Notes: generated from the sequence alone by a model not told the origin. A stretch of DNA of 64,000 nt from Lepidostoma basale (GCA_022606425.2 JAHDVF020000240.1:1674001-1738000), one strand, 5' to 3'. Shown: positions 1 through 10,710, counted from the first letter of the stretch. Program-made: numbers and translations.

Positions 1-150
1 CCGTTTGAGAATCACTGACATTTTTTTCGAAATATATACATTTAAAATTTGGAATACTCTCTCTCGGTGAAGATTTAAAAAAAAAATACATATGTAATGT
101 TTTAAAAAAAAAACACAAATATTATAATAAAAATATCTCTATAAATATGA

Positions 151-270
151 GAAAACGACGTGCGTGCATGGCACGATGTATGAATGTTGAGGAAGCAAGA
201 TAAGCATGCCAGGAAAGAACAGTGACGGTCCATTCGTTCTGCCTAACCCTTCGGGAAGACGGCTTGATGG
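151..270 (+). mobile_element. Non-LTR retrotransposon family alpha, 3' terminal fragment
   Basis: This is a severely 5'-truncated copy. It encodes the extreme C-terminus seen in better copies elsewhere (RACMTRCMNVEEAR, then a SILSAYP-like end), here with an in-frame stop after MNVEEAR. The GACGGCTTGATGG end matches the GACGGCGTGATGG end of family alpha, but the usual GTTA tail is missing. The family assignment rests on comparison with the copies at 16.6, 37.2 and 56.1 kb. Confidence 0.8.
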
Positions 271-840
271 CAGTGGCAGTACTCCAATCAAAACCCCCCA
301 AATCTAAGTAATCATGCCCCCGCATATACCAACAACCCACCAAATCACTTTCCAACAATGTTCCCATCAGACGTAAGAGGAATAGTCACAAGAGCTGAAC
401 CTATGTAAGCCAGAAGAGGTTTTGATTCAAATTTTTTTCGCAAGCCGGGCTTCTGGGCTTCTATGGGAGTATTAGTTAGTTAGAACTTTGTAAATAGTTA
501 TAACCAAAGCAATAAAAAAAAAAAAATATTCTTTCGAATGAAGAGCACTTAATTTGTGATGTGGCATTATTGAAAATAATTTATTGCACTTGTGTTATGT
601 TTTTACCCCACTTAGGTACTTTACTTTATCGAACCAACCGGTTTCGCTCCCACCAGAACTTTGTTATGGTTACAAAACCAAAATAATAGTTTAATACGCA
701 AATAATACACTCTTACAGTTTTTCACATAGTTAACATCTTGTTCACAAGTGTAATAACTTACATATAATAATAAAATATTAATAACAATAATTATAAATA
801 AATATAGTAATCAAAAGTATTTTTTTTTGAAAATATAATA
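271..840. other. AT-rich interval, no gene; small alpha tail remnant
   Basis: I see no coding sequence here. A short (GTTA)n tract near 471-483, preceded by non-family sequence, may be the tail of an extremely truncated alpha copy. The rest is AT-rich and not recognised. Confidence 0.4.
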
Positions 841-1082
841 AACTGTTAAATTAAAAAAAACGTTTATTTATGTATCACAATTTTATCTTTATTTTACGCG
901 GCAGCTGTTTCTTCAACCTTTGAGATTTGATATATTTTTGGAACACCTGATGATGTCAACATAGGTTGACGAAACAGCTGACCCGTCAAATAGAAATACA
1001 ATTGTGATACATAAAACAAAGTTTTTTAATTAAACAGTTTATAATGTTAAAGTATCATAGTGTTTCGGCCGAAACAATGGAT
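841..1082. repeat. Foldback element HH-A with hammerhead-like motif (copy 1)
   Basis: Inverted arms (AACTGTTAAATT on the left, AATTAAACAGTTT on the right) enclose a hammerhead-like core on the plus strand at 947-980: CTGATGA, one extra T, GTCAAC, loop ATAG, GTTGAC, GAAAC, AGCTG. The 6-bp stem II is perfect. The minus-strand partner near 898-925 is decayed. The right edge carries the family flank GTTTCGGCCGAAAC, itself palindromic, which recurs at 12.5, 13.95 and 27.9 kb. I cannot find good stem I pairing. Confidence 0.7.
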
Positions 1083-1844
1083 TATTTAGAAAACATAAGT
1101 TTTTTAAATACTAATATTGAAATATTATAATTTTTTTTATTTGAAATAAATATTGTACCATAAAATAATTGAGATTAATTGTAGCAAAAATATGTTTGAA
1201 ATTTGACGTATTTTTTTGTAAAGAAAGACGACATTGGACACACAGTTAAAAAAATAAGGTATCTTTAAAAAATATATATGAAAATATTCTAGATACAACC
1301 CTTAGATTTGCTAGAGCGGTCGCCATTTTGTCATCATCTGTCGCCGTGGGCTCGCTGTTTGAGAAAACAAAACAGCATATTACATGTAATAAAAAGCTCA
1401 CATAAACACAACTACGTAAAAACTGAATGTGAAGATTAGGAAATATTTTTTGATGAAGGCGTCATATTTTGTAGGCGGGTTCTTGAAATGGAGAAAACTT
1501 CGATACGGAGTTTCTACTTCTAACGTTAGTTAACCGTTTCCTGTGTCATCTGACGAGGTCGCCAGGGCGTGTAATGCGTGAATTATAATCCCTGGCAGGA
1601 TAACTCACGGTCGGGGGCGCGCGAAGAAACTTTGTATCGGCTTAGAGCCATTTTAAATTCATTTTGCAAAACGACCCAAAGCACCAGAAGCCCCTGAGCG
1701 AAAGTTATACTAAATCTTAATAATTGTCATTAAACACCGCTTGAAAACAGTTGGATTTATTTCTCACCGAATTTGAAAGATACTTATAATTCATTTCCAT
1801 CATATAATTGAATACCATAAATATGAAAATTAAGGATTATATGG
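1083..1844. other. Non-repetitive interval, nothing recognised
   Basis: Mixed-composition DNA with a less AT-rich patch around 1300-1680. No open frame of note and no match to the repeat families of this window. Confidence 0.4.
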
Positions 1845-2087
1845 TGGATTTTTCTGTCGGGGTTACCTTCCCTTAGCTGGTTGGATCTTTGGAGGAGCCA
1901 GAAACTCGCCTTTTATCCCCTCATTATCTGCTGTGATCACACGGTTATGAGTGTGATCCCATTGCCCGGGGTTCTCGACAGGCACGCTAACGAGTTGGAC
2001 TAGTCAGTAGTGTTGCCGCATTTTATAGAATCACACCCTCCAGCAAGATGTGATTCGCCGCCACCCTACTGAAAATTCGAACCCCTT
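1845..2087 (-). mobile_element. Dispersed retrotransposon 5'-region repeat (R5)
   Basis: On the minus strand this segment aligns by eye with 8699-9020 and, more distantly, with 6190-6432. Shared blocks are AAGGGGTTC at the start, AACCCCGGGCAATG in the middle and CAGCTAAGGGAAGGTAACCCC near the end. In the 8.7-kb copy the same block is joined to the 3' end of a beta-type retrotransposon, which suggests that R5 is the 5' region of that retrotransposon. No coding potential is visible. Confidence 0.6.
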
Positions 2088-2130
2088 ATATTTACAATAT
2101 TAAAACACCGCTTTTTTCAAAAAAATATCA

Positions 2131-2350
2131 ATGAAAGCAAAAATGGCCATTCATAATGGAGTTCTAGTTCCATCGCTAATGTATGGAAGCGAAGCATGGA
2201 ATTGCCAGAAGGATGAGAGCAAAATAAATGCAGTAGAGATGATATGCCTTAGACGTGTGTGTAGTAACGATGTGCGACAAAGTTTCAAATACTGATATGA
2301 GGAAGGAATGTAGAGCGGATGAAAGTGAATGTATAATGAACAAAATTATT
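2131..2350 (+). mobile_element. Family alpha reverse transcriptase fragment
   Basis: This encodes part of the post-RT region (KAKMAIHNGVLVPSLMYGSEAW, then INAVEM and a decayed RMCG block) seen more completely at 37.4 kb. Frameshifts follow within about 100 bases. It lies directly upstream of a beta fragment, so two truncated retrotransposons are juxtaposed here. Confidence 0.75.
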
Positions 2351-2369
2351 ATTCAACATAATGAAGTGT

Positions 2370-2740
2370 TCAGAATTCAGAATTCCCTGGACACTGAATG
2401 TTCAGAATTCCCTGGACATGGTTACCAATACTGAAGCCCTGAGGCGAGCTGGAGTTGACAGTATTCTGTTATCAACTATCAAGGTTCGGAAGATTTCACA
2501 TCTGGGTCATGTACTGCGTGGGGAAAAGTTCCAGCTTCTCCAACTGATATTGGAGGGGAAAATTGAGGGACGCCGAGGGCCCAGTAGGAGACAGATGTCC
2601 TGGCTGCGAAACGTGAGGGAGTGGACCGGTATCCGAAGTGTGGAGGAGCAGTTCCGAGTGGCGCAGGTCAGGGACAGGTTCGCCGAGGTGATCGCCAACG
2701 TTGGGGGGACCCAAAAGGGCACTTGAAGAAGAAGAAGATG
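2370..2740 (+). mobile_element. Family beta retrotransposon 3' end with (GAA)n tail
   Basis: An open frame from 2361 to 2726 encodes the C-terminal tail of a non-LTR reverse transcriptase polyprotein: DMVTNTEALRRAGVD, ISHLGHVLRGEK, a GRRG block, SWLRNVREWTGIRSVEE and the terminal IANVGGTQKGT. A stop and then GAAGAAGAAG follow, the diagnostic tail. The RT catalytic domain is absent. The copy starts with an imperfect local duplication of CAGAATTCCCTGGACA. The closest copies in the window are 52630-52912 and 55064-55495. Confidence 0.85.
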
Positions 2741-3772
2741 AAGTATTAAGCGAAACTGCATTTTTAGTTATTATTATTCAAATATGTATACTCGTACATA
2801 AAAACTTACACATAGAAAGTTTTACGTGAAAGAATTTTTTGTGTGTGTAAACATGTACAAGTATGTACGTCAAATCTTGTATGTTCGTCCAAATTTCATA
2901 ACAATGCAACGAAAACTTATGCATACCTAATTCAATTTCAACCCTAAAGAAGTGCGCTTCGTTTTCCATTCCTGGCCCCCCTGTATGTGCTTTTAAAGTG
3001 TACAAATATGGGTGCGCAGGCGAGTGTATTTGTACGGAGCAGAAATAAAAAAATATGTGATGAAAATATTATCACAAATCGAGCACATCTGCTAAGAGAA
3101 ACTACACTTATATTTTCGGAAGTCATGTCTCAATTTGCTTTCCATCTACACGGAAAATTGGAAATATCTATGAAAACAGTCTAGGAAAATACCCATAACA
3201 TTGGGGTGTGAAAAGAAAGTGAGGGAGTTACTTCAACTCATTTTTCTAAAAAAAATTATTAGTTTAATAGTAATAAAATATTTAAATTCATAATGTATTA
3301 CAATATTCTATTAATCAATTACTTATAAACAAATTGATGTGTTTTTATATTATATAAAAAAATATATTTAAGTCGGGTAGGGAAGTAAAACATTTAAAAT
3401 TAACTAGCATCATAAAGGATTTGGAAATACTTTGAAAAATTTATAATTAACCTAATGTATTTTATTTTTTTTAAATATTTTATAATTTTTCATATGTTGG
3501 TAAAATAGGTCTATGACTTGAAAGAACGTATTAAAAATAATCATGCCTTTTTTGAGACGTTAAAAATACGTGGAAGTGTTTACTAATTAAAATATAATCA
3601 ATGATTTTATATAATATATATTGTAATTAATAGAGCACCCTTTTTACGTACATGAATTAATTGATATATTTTGAAGTTGTGTGCCTTAATAATCAGGGGA
3701 ACGATAAAATTAAAATTTTAAGATATACTACCTTCGAAACATGTTGCCATAAATACATTTTATCAAATAAAA
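2741..3772. other. AT-rich interval, nothing firm
   Basis: No recognisable gene. The only recurring motif is CCTTCGAAACATG at about 3731-3743, which resembles the HH-type GAAACATG core but lacks the CTGANGA half, so I do not count it as a ribozyme. Confidence 0.4.
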
Positions 3773-3889
3773 ATGACACGATGTATGAATGTTGAGGAAG
3801 CGAGAGAAATATGTCAGGAAAGAAAAGTGTGGCAGTCCATTCTTTCAGCCTACCCCTTCGGGAGAGACGGCGTGATGGTTAGTTAGTTT
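3773..3889 (+). mobile_element. Family alpha 3' terminal fragment with GTTA tail
   Basis: The last part of the alpha ORF (MTRCMNVEEAREICQER, then SILSAYPFG) is followed by GACGGCGTGATGGTTAGTTAG. Only about 115 bases of the element are present, typical of extreme 5' truncation. Confidence 0.85.
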
Positions 3890-4715
3890 GTTTTTAATAA
3901 TAATAACAGTTTTTTGATTCACAAAAATATTATATCTCAATCAATTATTATTATCAATTATTTTATGAAGATTTAAGTATTACACTTACCGGTAGATAAA
4001 AAATATTGGATTTAAATTTATTAATTAATTTCGATATAAGAAAAATTATCGACGATTTCATTGCAAAATATAAGATTTCACGAAGACACTTTTTACGTTC
4101 ACATGTCATAGTGTCGATAGCCAAAATAAAAGACATTCAAATGCGATTTTTTGTGTTACTTGCGTATTCATAGTGGTGGTGGGACGCGGCGTCAGCATTT
4201 TGAAAGCTTCGAAATTCCAAATTTAAATTGTGCTCTGGAAAATTGTACTCGGAATTTCGGTGTTGCAAGTGCGCTGGGGTTGCCAGGGAGAAAATGAATA
4301 TTCATGGCCGGATTGAAAAAACGCCACCGGATCACGGCGACAAATATAGCGCCCGTCGGGAAAATTATAAATGGATGCAATTTAATGAAATAATTTGGAT
4401 GTAACTGTTTTATTGGGCGGTTTGGAGCGGAGTTTTTATGAATATTTTAGTGGATTGGGACCAGTTCGACGTTTTGTATTACATTTATATTTTGTTTCTC
4501 TCTTGCTCTTTTTACGTTATAGAATAAATAACTTAACTTCATCAATCACAAATTAATATTTTGATACATTTAAATTTAAATCACATTTGAAATATTTCGA
4601 TTACCCAAAATGTTTCTATTATAAGGTCTGCAATTACGTAATTTTTTTTGATTAATTGTACACACAATATGAGGTATTTTATATTGCCGAAGACTTATTT
4701 ATCTAATTAATATGA
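3890..4715. other. Interval without recognised gene; less AT-rich island
   Basis: The 4160-4390 part is less AT-rich and non-repetitive within this window. A 62-codon minus-strand frame crosses it but has no recognisable domain. It could be conserved non-coding DNA; I see no direct evidence of function. Confidence 0.35.
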
Positions 4716-4835
4716 ATGACGATCTTTGTGGCCGAGTGACAAGTGCTACGACTACCACACCAAAGGTCCCTTTTCGATTCATGGCTATGGAAGTGTGATT
4801 GTCACACATTGGTATGGTATAAAATTCATGTGCCA
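4716..4835 (+). mobile_element. tRNA-derived SINE head, plus half of an inverted SINE pair
   Basis: It begins GATCTTTGTGGCCGAGTG, the A-box-bearing start shared with the full copy at 5.89 kb. The B box is damaged and GTGTGATTGTCACAC follows. Another SINE copy in the opposite orientation follows immediately (4846-4935), making a hairpin-capable pair. Confidence 0.7.
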
Positions 4836-4845
4836 ATTTTTTTTC

Positions 4846-4935
4846 AATTCTACACCAGAACAAAAACAGTGTGACAATCATATTGCCATCGCCGGGAATC
4901 AAACCCAGAACCTTTCGCGACTTCGCGGGCATCTC
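4846..4935 (-). mobile_element. tRNA-derived SINE fragment, minus half of inverted pair
   Basis: Read on the minus strand this contains GGTTCTGGGTTTGATTCCCG (B-box region), the CACACTG block and the TGGTGTAGAATT block of the SINE body. It sits head-to-head against the plus-strand copy just to its left. The 5' head with the A box is not clear. Confidence 0.7.
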
Positions 4936-5886
4936 ACCTACGGTACGTATGAGTGAAATAAAAAATGACGCGTATGGGTGAAACAAAACATACAGGTACG
5001 TCGTTTCTGCGCATGTCAGCGGAGTCATTTGCAACGCAACGAATTAAATCGCTTTAACTCGCGCGAAAATTCAAAAATATTATTTTATTCGCAAACGGTT
5101 CAAACGCGCAAAAAACATCGGTTTATTACAGATTTTATTAGGCAACCCCGGCTTTTCGACCCGCATGGAACTACCTCCAATGGATACGAGTATATATATT
5201 TGACTAACATAACTTACTAAGTTGTGTTTTAACCGAGTCATCACAGATAATATGCATTCCTAAGTGAAATTTTGAAGTTGGAATTCCATAAAATTTTCTT
5301 TTGAAACATTACATTTAGTTACGTAATACAGCGCATTGATTCAACGTGCTTAGCATGCAAATTTGGCGCTGTTGGTTGCCGTTAAAGAAAATGACAATGG
5401 TTTCATTAGAGTTGACCGCCCATTTGATCGCGTCACCGTCCGGCCACAAAAGCTTGCATTTTACGTCGCTATAATGCGGCATCAACATTATCAACAATTA
5501 TACAAGCAAGTACCCCACTCGCGCCGCGCTATTTATCACACACACGTCCCGCACCGCAGACTGGCAACATTAATGCTATGTGCGCGAAATAGGTACCCCC
5601 CACGCCTACGCAATAATCTAGCCCCCTCTAGGTATCTACTTCGCGGTGCTTATAACTAAGGGAGAGACATGGGGAGTAAATGATACAGAAAATAGGTAAT
5701 TCGTTTAAGGGCTTATTTTTAAACGACCGAATTAATAATTTTCTCCTTTAAGAGACGAGAAAAATTTTCTCGATAGTTTTTTTATGAATATAAAACGAAA
5801 ACCCGACAAGGTAGGAACTTGTAAATAACATAGTTATTTATAAAAACCGGACTAGAATGACTACAAATTTCACGGTGGGGCATACC
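4936..5886. other. Interval without recognised gene
   Basis: Several short frames exist but none has a recognisable domain. The 5350-5660 part is less AT-rich. I have no functional call. Confidence 0.35.
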
Positions 5887-6122
5887 TGACAACCTTTGTG
5901 GCCGAGTGGTAAGTGCATTGAAAGCCACCCCCAAGGTTCTGGGTTCGATTCCCGGGGCAGTGTGATTATCACACTGTCTTTGGTCTGGTGTAGAATTCAC
6001 GTGACAATAAAATGGCGATAAATTAGCGACCTGTCACATGTCACGAGAATCACTATGATAGCTATAATATCCTTTACAACGATTTGGCTCATGCTGTCTT
6101 GATGTAAAGAGCTATTCAACAA

Positions 6123-6154
<32 letters not shown>
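5887..6154 (+). mobile_element. Full-length tRNA-derived SINE
   Basis: This is the best SINE in the window. The head has an RNA polymerase III A box (TGTGGCCGAGTGGTAAG) and B box (GGTTCGATTCC) at tRNA-like spacing. The body has the conserved TCTTTGGTCTGGTGTAGAATT and CACATGTCACGAGAATCA blocks, and the tail is (AAT)n from about 6122 to 6152. The clover-leaf is not maintained, so this is not a tRNA gene. Transposition would need a partner LINE in trans; none of the LINE tails in this window is (AAT)n, so the partner is not visible here. Confidence 0.9.
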
Positions 6155-6189
6155 ACTAATGGAAAGTATGTACTACAAATTGCTGTGAA

Positions 6190-6432
6190 ATGCCACCTTG
6201 CATGACAACAACAAGACTTCCAGTAAATCTCCCAGGCGTCCTAGAGTGGTCCTAGTGATATTACCATCAAGGTCATATTAGACAGGAAGAGGGCGTATGA
6301 CGTATCTTCGGTGTCACAAAATCGAGACCCATGAGCTAAGGGAAGGTTATCCTTACAAGAAATCCCATGAAAAGGCAAGGGGAAATCATTCCAGTATCAC
6401 TTCCCAGAAAATCATTGCGGTCAATCCAAATG
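6190..6432 (+). mobile_element. Diverged R5 repeat (retrotransposon 5' region)
   Basis: It shares GAGCTAAGGGAAGGTTATCC and AAAAGGCAAGGGGAAATCAT with the R5 block at 8.94-9.02 kb. It is more diverged, has no tail, and runs into AT-rich DNA. Confidence 0.55.
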
Positions 6433-6531
6433 GAATAAATTTGTTGCATTTAAAAACAGGAAATAATTTTTAGTTTATTTATTGTTTTTTAACAAGGATG
6501 TTAAATAAACTTCATACTAAATAATCAAACG

Positions 6532-6965
6532 AACTAACTAACTAACCATCATGTCGTCTCCGCGAAGGGGTAGGCAGAAAGAATGGACTGCCATACTATT
6601 CTTTCCTGACATATATTCAATATTTGATTTATTTGATCGTACCACGTTTTCCTCGGTCTTCCTCTATTTCTAGTTCCATTTACATCGTTAACATATAACT
6701 TTTTTACCATTCTTTCTTCATTCAATCTTTCCAAGTGACCAAACCATCTTAATGATCCTTTGATTAAAATTGTTCATATCACCATCATTTGCACCGCATT
6801 CACTTCTTATATTTTCATTCGACACTCCATCACATACAGACATATCACACATTCCTCTTAGAGGTCTCATTTCTACTGCATTTATTCTACTTTCATCCTT
6901 CTTTTGTCAGTTTCGTGCTTTGCTTTCATACATAAGGGTCGGTACAAGAACACCATTGAACAAAT
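6532..6965 (-). mobile_element. Family alpha retrotransposon 3' half, minus strand
   Basis: On the minus strand it runs from an LVPTLMYESKAR-like block through INAVEMRPLRGM, an RWFGHLERLNEERMVKK block, LYVNDVNGTRNRGRPRKTW and INQILN to a SILSAYPFAETT end. The (GTTA)n tail lies at 6532-6545. A segment between INQILN and the CQER region, which normally encodes HVRSRRNRRAC, has been lost. Frameshifts make it non-coding. Confidence 0.85.
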
Positions 6966-7255
6966 ACTGAATGAAAACGTGAATGAATGAATTAATAAAT
7001 AAATAATGAAATCTGAATGATAACGTCTTTTGTTTAGAACTTTAATTATATTTTAAGCGAAACTCAAGATTCGCCTTGTAAAGGCATTATCAAGGCAAAA
7101 CATGCAATTAATATAAAAAAATAATAAAACTTCTTGAAAATAGGCTTCTTTATTCATATTGGTTATTCGCTTGTTTGTCTCTTATAAAAGCAAAGATTAA
7201 ATTAAACAAAAAAGAAATATTCATATTTTTATTTTCTTAAATCGTTCTTTTACAT
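6966..7255. other. AT-rich interval, nothing recognised
   Basis: I see no repeat family or reading frame of interest. Confidence 0.4.
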
Positions 7256-7362
7256 TATGACAGCATGAGCCAAATCGATGTAAAGGGTATTATATCTATC
7301 ATAGTGATTCTCGTGACATGTGATAGGTAGCTTATCTACACTTGACCAAAGACAGTGTGAAG
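7256..7362 (-). mobile_element. SINE 3' body fragment, minus strand
   Basis: On the minus strand it carries CACACTGTCTTTGGTC, CACATGTCACGAGAATCACT and a diverged CATCGATTTGGCTCATGCTG block, matching the 3' two thirds of the SINE at 5887-6154. The tRNA-derived head is missing. Confidence 0.75.
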
Positions 7363-7789
7363 TTTTAGTGTAATCCATTCTCATAGCATTAAAAATGTTT
7401 GCAATAAAACTGGAAATCCATATGATCTGGCTCTGAAGAAGCCTGGCAAATGCATTTGGGATACGCATCAGCGGTGTGGGTGTAGGTTTAGTGGATAATA
7501 TGGGTAGGGGCAAAGAAGCGTGAAATTGGTTTTGATTTCGCTTGATTCAATGAATAATTAATAACGCGAATGAGCGGGTGCCGCTTGATCTGCGATCCGC
7601 CGCCATTTTGTGGGCACTAAAGGGATGATTGTGATGGAACGCGAGAATTTAAAAAGGATTACAGCATTTGGAGCGAAATTTGAAAATGAAAAGCTGTTCA
7701 TTTAACGGTTTGAATTCAATAATTCCACTTTATTAAGCGTACTTAAAAACGAGAAAATAAAATATCTTAATTTTTAAATCAAATTTTAT
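7363..7789. other. Interval without recognised gene
   Basis: A slightly less AT-rich stretch (7560-7640) with no family match; otherwise AT-rich. Confidence 0.35.
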
Positions 7790-7793
7790 TTAA

Positions 7794-8483
7794 GGGGTTA
7801 CACCACACTGACGCTCGAAAAAATAGGCATAATAATAAACATTTTTTTGACTCAGCATTTAAAAATATGAAATATTCTTTATTTTACTATTACATGTAAT
7901 AGATTTATAAACAACTTCCAATACTGAAAAAACAAGATTAAAAATGGAGGAGATATGAGTCGCTAGGTGGGACCCTCTTTTTAAACACGGTGTAATTGAT
8001 TTCTCCGTCCAGCTTTGTCTGAATTTTTTTAAATATATAAATTGATTATTTAGAAGGGTAATAGCTAAGACGCGTAGTAGGATTTTTTCGATTGCGTTCC
8101 GTATTCAAAAGTTATACATTTTTTAAACTTAAAATTTTTATGGAAATTGTTTTTTTTTTCAAACAACATTTCACCAATTTATATTTTTAAATTTTCCTAC
8201 GTCACGTCTTAGCTATTATCCTTCTGAATAAGCATTATGTATGTATTTTTTTCAGACAATGCGGGACTAAGAAATCATGTACACCGTCAGCAAGGATTTT
8301 AAAAAGAGGGTCCCACTGAGCGACTCATATCTCCGCCATTTTTATTGTTATTTTTTTCAACATTGAAAATTGTTTAAAAATCTATTATATGTATACGTAA
8401 AATAAAGAATAATTCATATTTTTAATGGCCGAGTCAAAAAAAAAATATGCCTATTTTTTCGAGTGTCAGGGTGGTGTAACACC
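7794..8483. mobile_element. Palindromic MITE with TTAA target duplication
   Basis: A 690-bp near-perfect inverted repeat. The left end GGGGTTACACCACACTGAC is mirrored by the right end GTCAGGGTGGTGTAACACC. Matching internal blocks include AAAATAGGCAT, a GGGACCCTCTTTTTAAA block and GGTAATAGCTAAGACG. The element is flanked on both sides by TTAA (7790-7793 and 8484-8487). TTAA is the piggyBac-type target, so this could be a non-autonomous piggyBac-like element, but no transposase is present and the termini are not a match I can name. The arms span essentially the whole element. Confidence 0.85.
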
Positions 8484-8494
8484 TTAAGTAAATT

Positions 8495-8598
8495 TAACTA
8501 ACCATCACGTCGGCTCCCTAAAATATAATCACACCATATTTTTCTGACTCACTTTCTCGTTTCTTTAACATTCATACACCGTGACATGCACGATCGTC
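8495..8598 (-). mobile_element. Family alpha tail fragment, minus strand
   Basis: It starts TAACTAACCATCACGTCGGC (tail plus terminal codons, reversed) and includes the reversed MNVKETR and MTR-like region. It is about 100 bases and degenerate. Confidence 0.7.
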
Positions 8599-8698
8599 TA
8601 TTTAAATAACTAATTATATCTTCAATATAATACAATGAGTAAAATGTGGTAAAAACTACAATTTAATGTAATTTTTCTATATAAATAGCACTAAAAGA

Positions 8699-9100
8699 AG
8701 AAGGGGTTCAAAAGGGTAGTAGGGCTACGATGGGGTATGTTTTGCTGGAAAATATGTCTCTACAAATGTCGTAAGGCGCCATGTTGCATTTACAACAGCA
8801 ACACTACTATCAAATCCAACTCTCTAGCGTCCACGAGAGGTCTTTTTAAAGACCCCGCGAACCCCGGGCAATGTGGCACATATTACTTAGTGCCATAGCA
8901 GATAGAGAGAAGACGAATGGCAAGCTTCCAGCGCCATAAAACTGGATACACCCAGCTAAGGGGAGGTAACCCCGACAGAAAATCCTCCAGAGAAGGCAAG
9001 GGGATACTACTCTGGATATTTACCCCAAGGTCATCACTCTCAAGGGTGATAGTCAACGTTAGGGAGACCTGACAGGACACAGTAAGAAGAAGAAGAAAAG
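8699..9100 (+). mobile_element. Internally deleted retrotransposon: R5 5' region joined to beta 3' end
   Basis: Positions 8699-9020 match the R5 repeat at 1845-2087 block for block. Positions about 9034-9080 (CTCAAGGGTGATAGTCAACG, then GAGACCTGACAGGACAC) match the beta-type 3' end at 43.16-43.20 kb, and a GAAGAAGAAG tail follows. The whole ORF is absent. The structure is that of a short non-autonomous derivative keeping only both ends of a LINE. Confidence 0.7.
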
Positions 9101-9460
9101 TAGAAGAGACACGAACAATAGAATACAATACATTTGGTAATAAATACATAAAATAATTAAGTGATAAATAATATAGAAGTACAGTGATATAGAATAAAAT
9201 ACGAATATACTGTTAAGTAGAAGATAAACCAGGATAACAGAATTATCTTGAGTGAAGCTTTGTCATCGCTTTCTCAAATTACGACCCATAAATCTTCGCA
9301 ACAGAGTTGTCCCATCGAATCACTACTCCGCTGACTTGCATATTGCCTACGAGCCCTCATAACTCGACGAGTTGATCTCTAGTCAACGCGGCGGCCCATC
9401 CCTACACTGCAAGGTAGATCCACAATTGATTGCTTCGTTTGTGATGAAATTAATATAGAC
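9101..9460. other. Interval without recognised gene
   Basis: The 9240-9420 part is less AT-rich and non-repetitive in this window; no reading frame can be named. Confidence 0.35.
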
Positions 9461-10324
9461 ATGATTGAATACATCGCTTGTACATTTAGATTGATCTAAT
9501 AATTGAATGAAATGTAATCTGGTTGAGGTAAGGCATATTGAATAATGGAAATTCAACAGAAATTTACTCGAGTTAAATGTAATGCAAACAATGAAAATGA
9601 ATAATAATGTTATCTTGTTTTGAAAAGGATAACAACGATTATTGGAAGGTCAGTTGTCTACGAGTGTCTTAAAAAATCAATGACATTTATATAGAAATGA
9701 TTGAATGTATCGCTTGTACATTAAGATTGATCTAATTATTGAATGAAATATAATCTGGTTGATGTAAGGCATATTGAATAATCGAAATTTACACGAGTTG
9801 AATGTAATACAAACAATGAAAATTAATAATAATATTATCCAGTTTTTAAAATGATAACTTGGATTTTTGAAATATCAGTTATCTGCAAGTTTGTTAAAAA
9901 ATCAAAGGTATTAAAATATACATGATTCAATACATCGCTTGTACATTAAGATTGATCTAATAATTGAATGAATTGTATTTTGGTTGTGGTAAGGCATACT
10001 GAAAAATCAAATTTACACGTGTTAAATGTAATACAAATAATAACAATTAATAATATGATGTAGTTTTGAAATAGATTACAAGGATTATTGGGATATTCGT
10101 TATCTTCAGGTTTGTTTAAAAGTCAAAGATATTAAAATATACATGATTGAATACATCGCTTGTACATTAAGATTGATCTAATAATTGAATGAATTGTGTT
10201 TTGGTTTAGGCAAGGCATATTGAAAAAACGAAACTCAACAGGAATTTACACAAGTTAAAATAAAACAATCAATGAAAATTAATAAAAATATCATATAGTT
10301 TGGAAAAGGATTACAATTACTATT
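9461..10324. repeat. Tandem array, four copies of a 221-236 bp unit
   Basis: Unit starts are at 9461, 9697, 9922 and 10143, each with ATGATTGAATACATCGCTTG or a close variant, followed by TACATTAAGATTGATCTAAT. Spacings are 236, 225 and 221 bp. Copies differ by substitutions and short indels and are not homogenised. The array ends where an HH-B foldback begins. There is no open reading frame in the unit. It could be a fragment of a satellite. Confidence 0.9.
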
Positions 10325-10571
10325 TCTGAAAACGTCTGTTTTATTGAAGTTCTATTATATTTTGTAATATTGACATGTTTCGCCCTGCTATGGAATTATC
10401 GAATTATAATTCCTTTTTGTATATTTAGACACTTATTGATGTCTTAGCAAGGCTTAACATATATTTTCAATAAATACATATAATAACATTTATAGAAAGC
10501 AGACACAATCATTTGTATTAATTATTTAATATGGAGTTCTATATCAGTGTTCAAGAAACTATAAATAAATG
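10325..10571. repeat. Foldback element HH-B (copy 1)
   Basis: The left arm carries GAAAACGTCTGTTTTAT, GTTCTATTATATTTT and GACATGTTTCGCCC (the reversed GAAACATGTC core). The right arm is decayed but ends with the family flank TATTAATTATTTAATATGGA and TGTTCAAGAAAC. The HH-B hammerhead-like core is degenerate here. The same flank occurs at 29.85, 45.50 and 47.38 kb and reversed at 61.2 kb. Confidence 0.65.
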
Positions 10572-10710
10572 AAAAGAGATGTTTCTAAAAAGTTTTTGAT
10601 ATACTCGTATTAAGAAAAAAATAAATATTTTTACAATATTTTTTAACGCTATCTCAAAATGTGAGTCATTTGAAGGTTCCTTATCAATTAAATTAATTTA
10701 ATATCCTTAC
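10572..10710. other. AT-rich spacer
   Basis: Nothing recognised. Confidence 0.4.

Noticed and set aside
2496..2761. Minus-strand open frames over the beta copy
   Set aside because: They are antisense shadows of the LINE coding frame, which is GC-richer and so has few stops on the other strand.
3731..3752. A hammerhead at CCTTCGAAACATGTTGCC
   Set aside because: Only the GAAACATG half is present; no upstream CTGANGA or stem II.
5887..5960. A functional tRNA gene
   Set aside because: A and B boxes are present but no clover-leaf closes, and the sequence continues into the SINE body.
9461..10324. A CRISPR array
   Set aside because: The repeated unit is over 220 bp with no short repeat and unique spacer pattern, and the DNA is eukaryotic.
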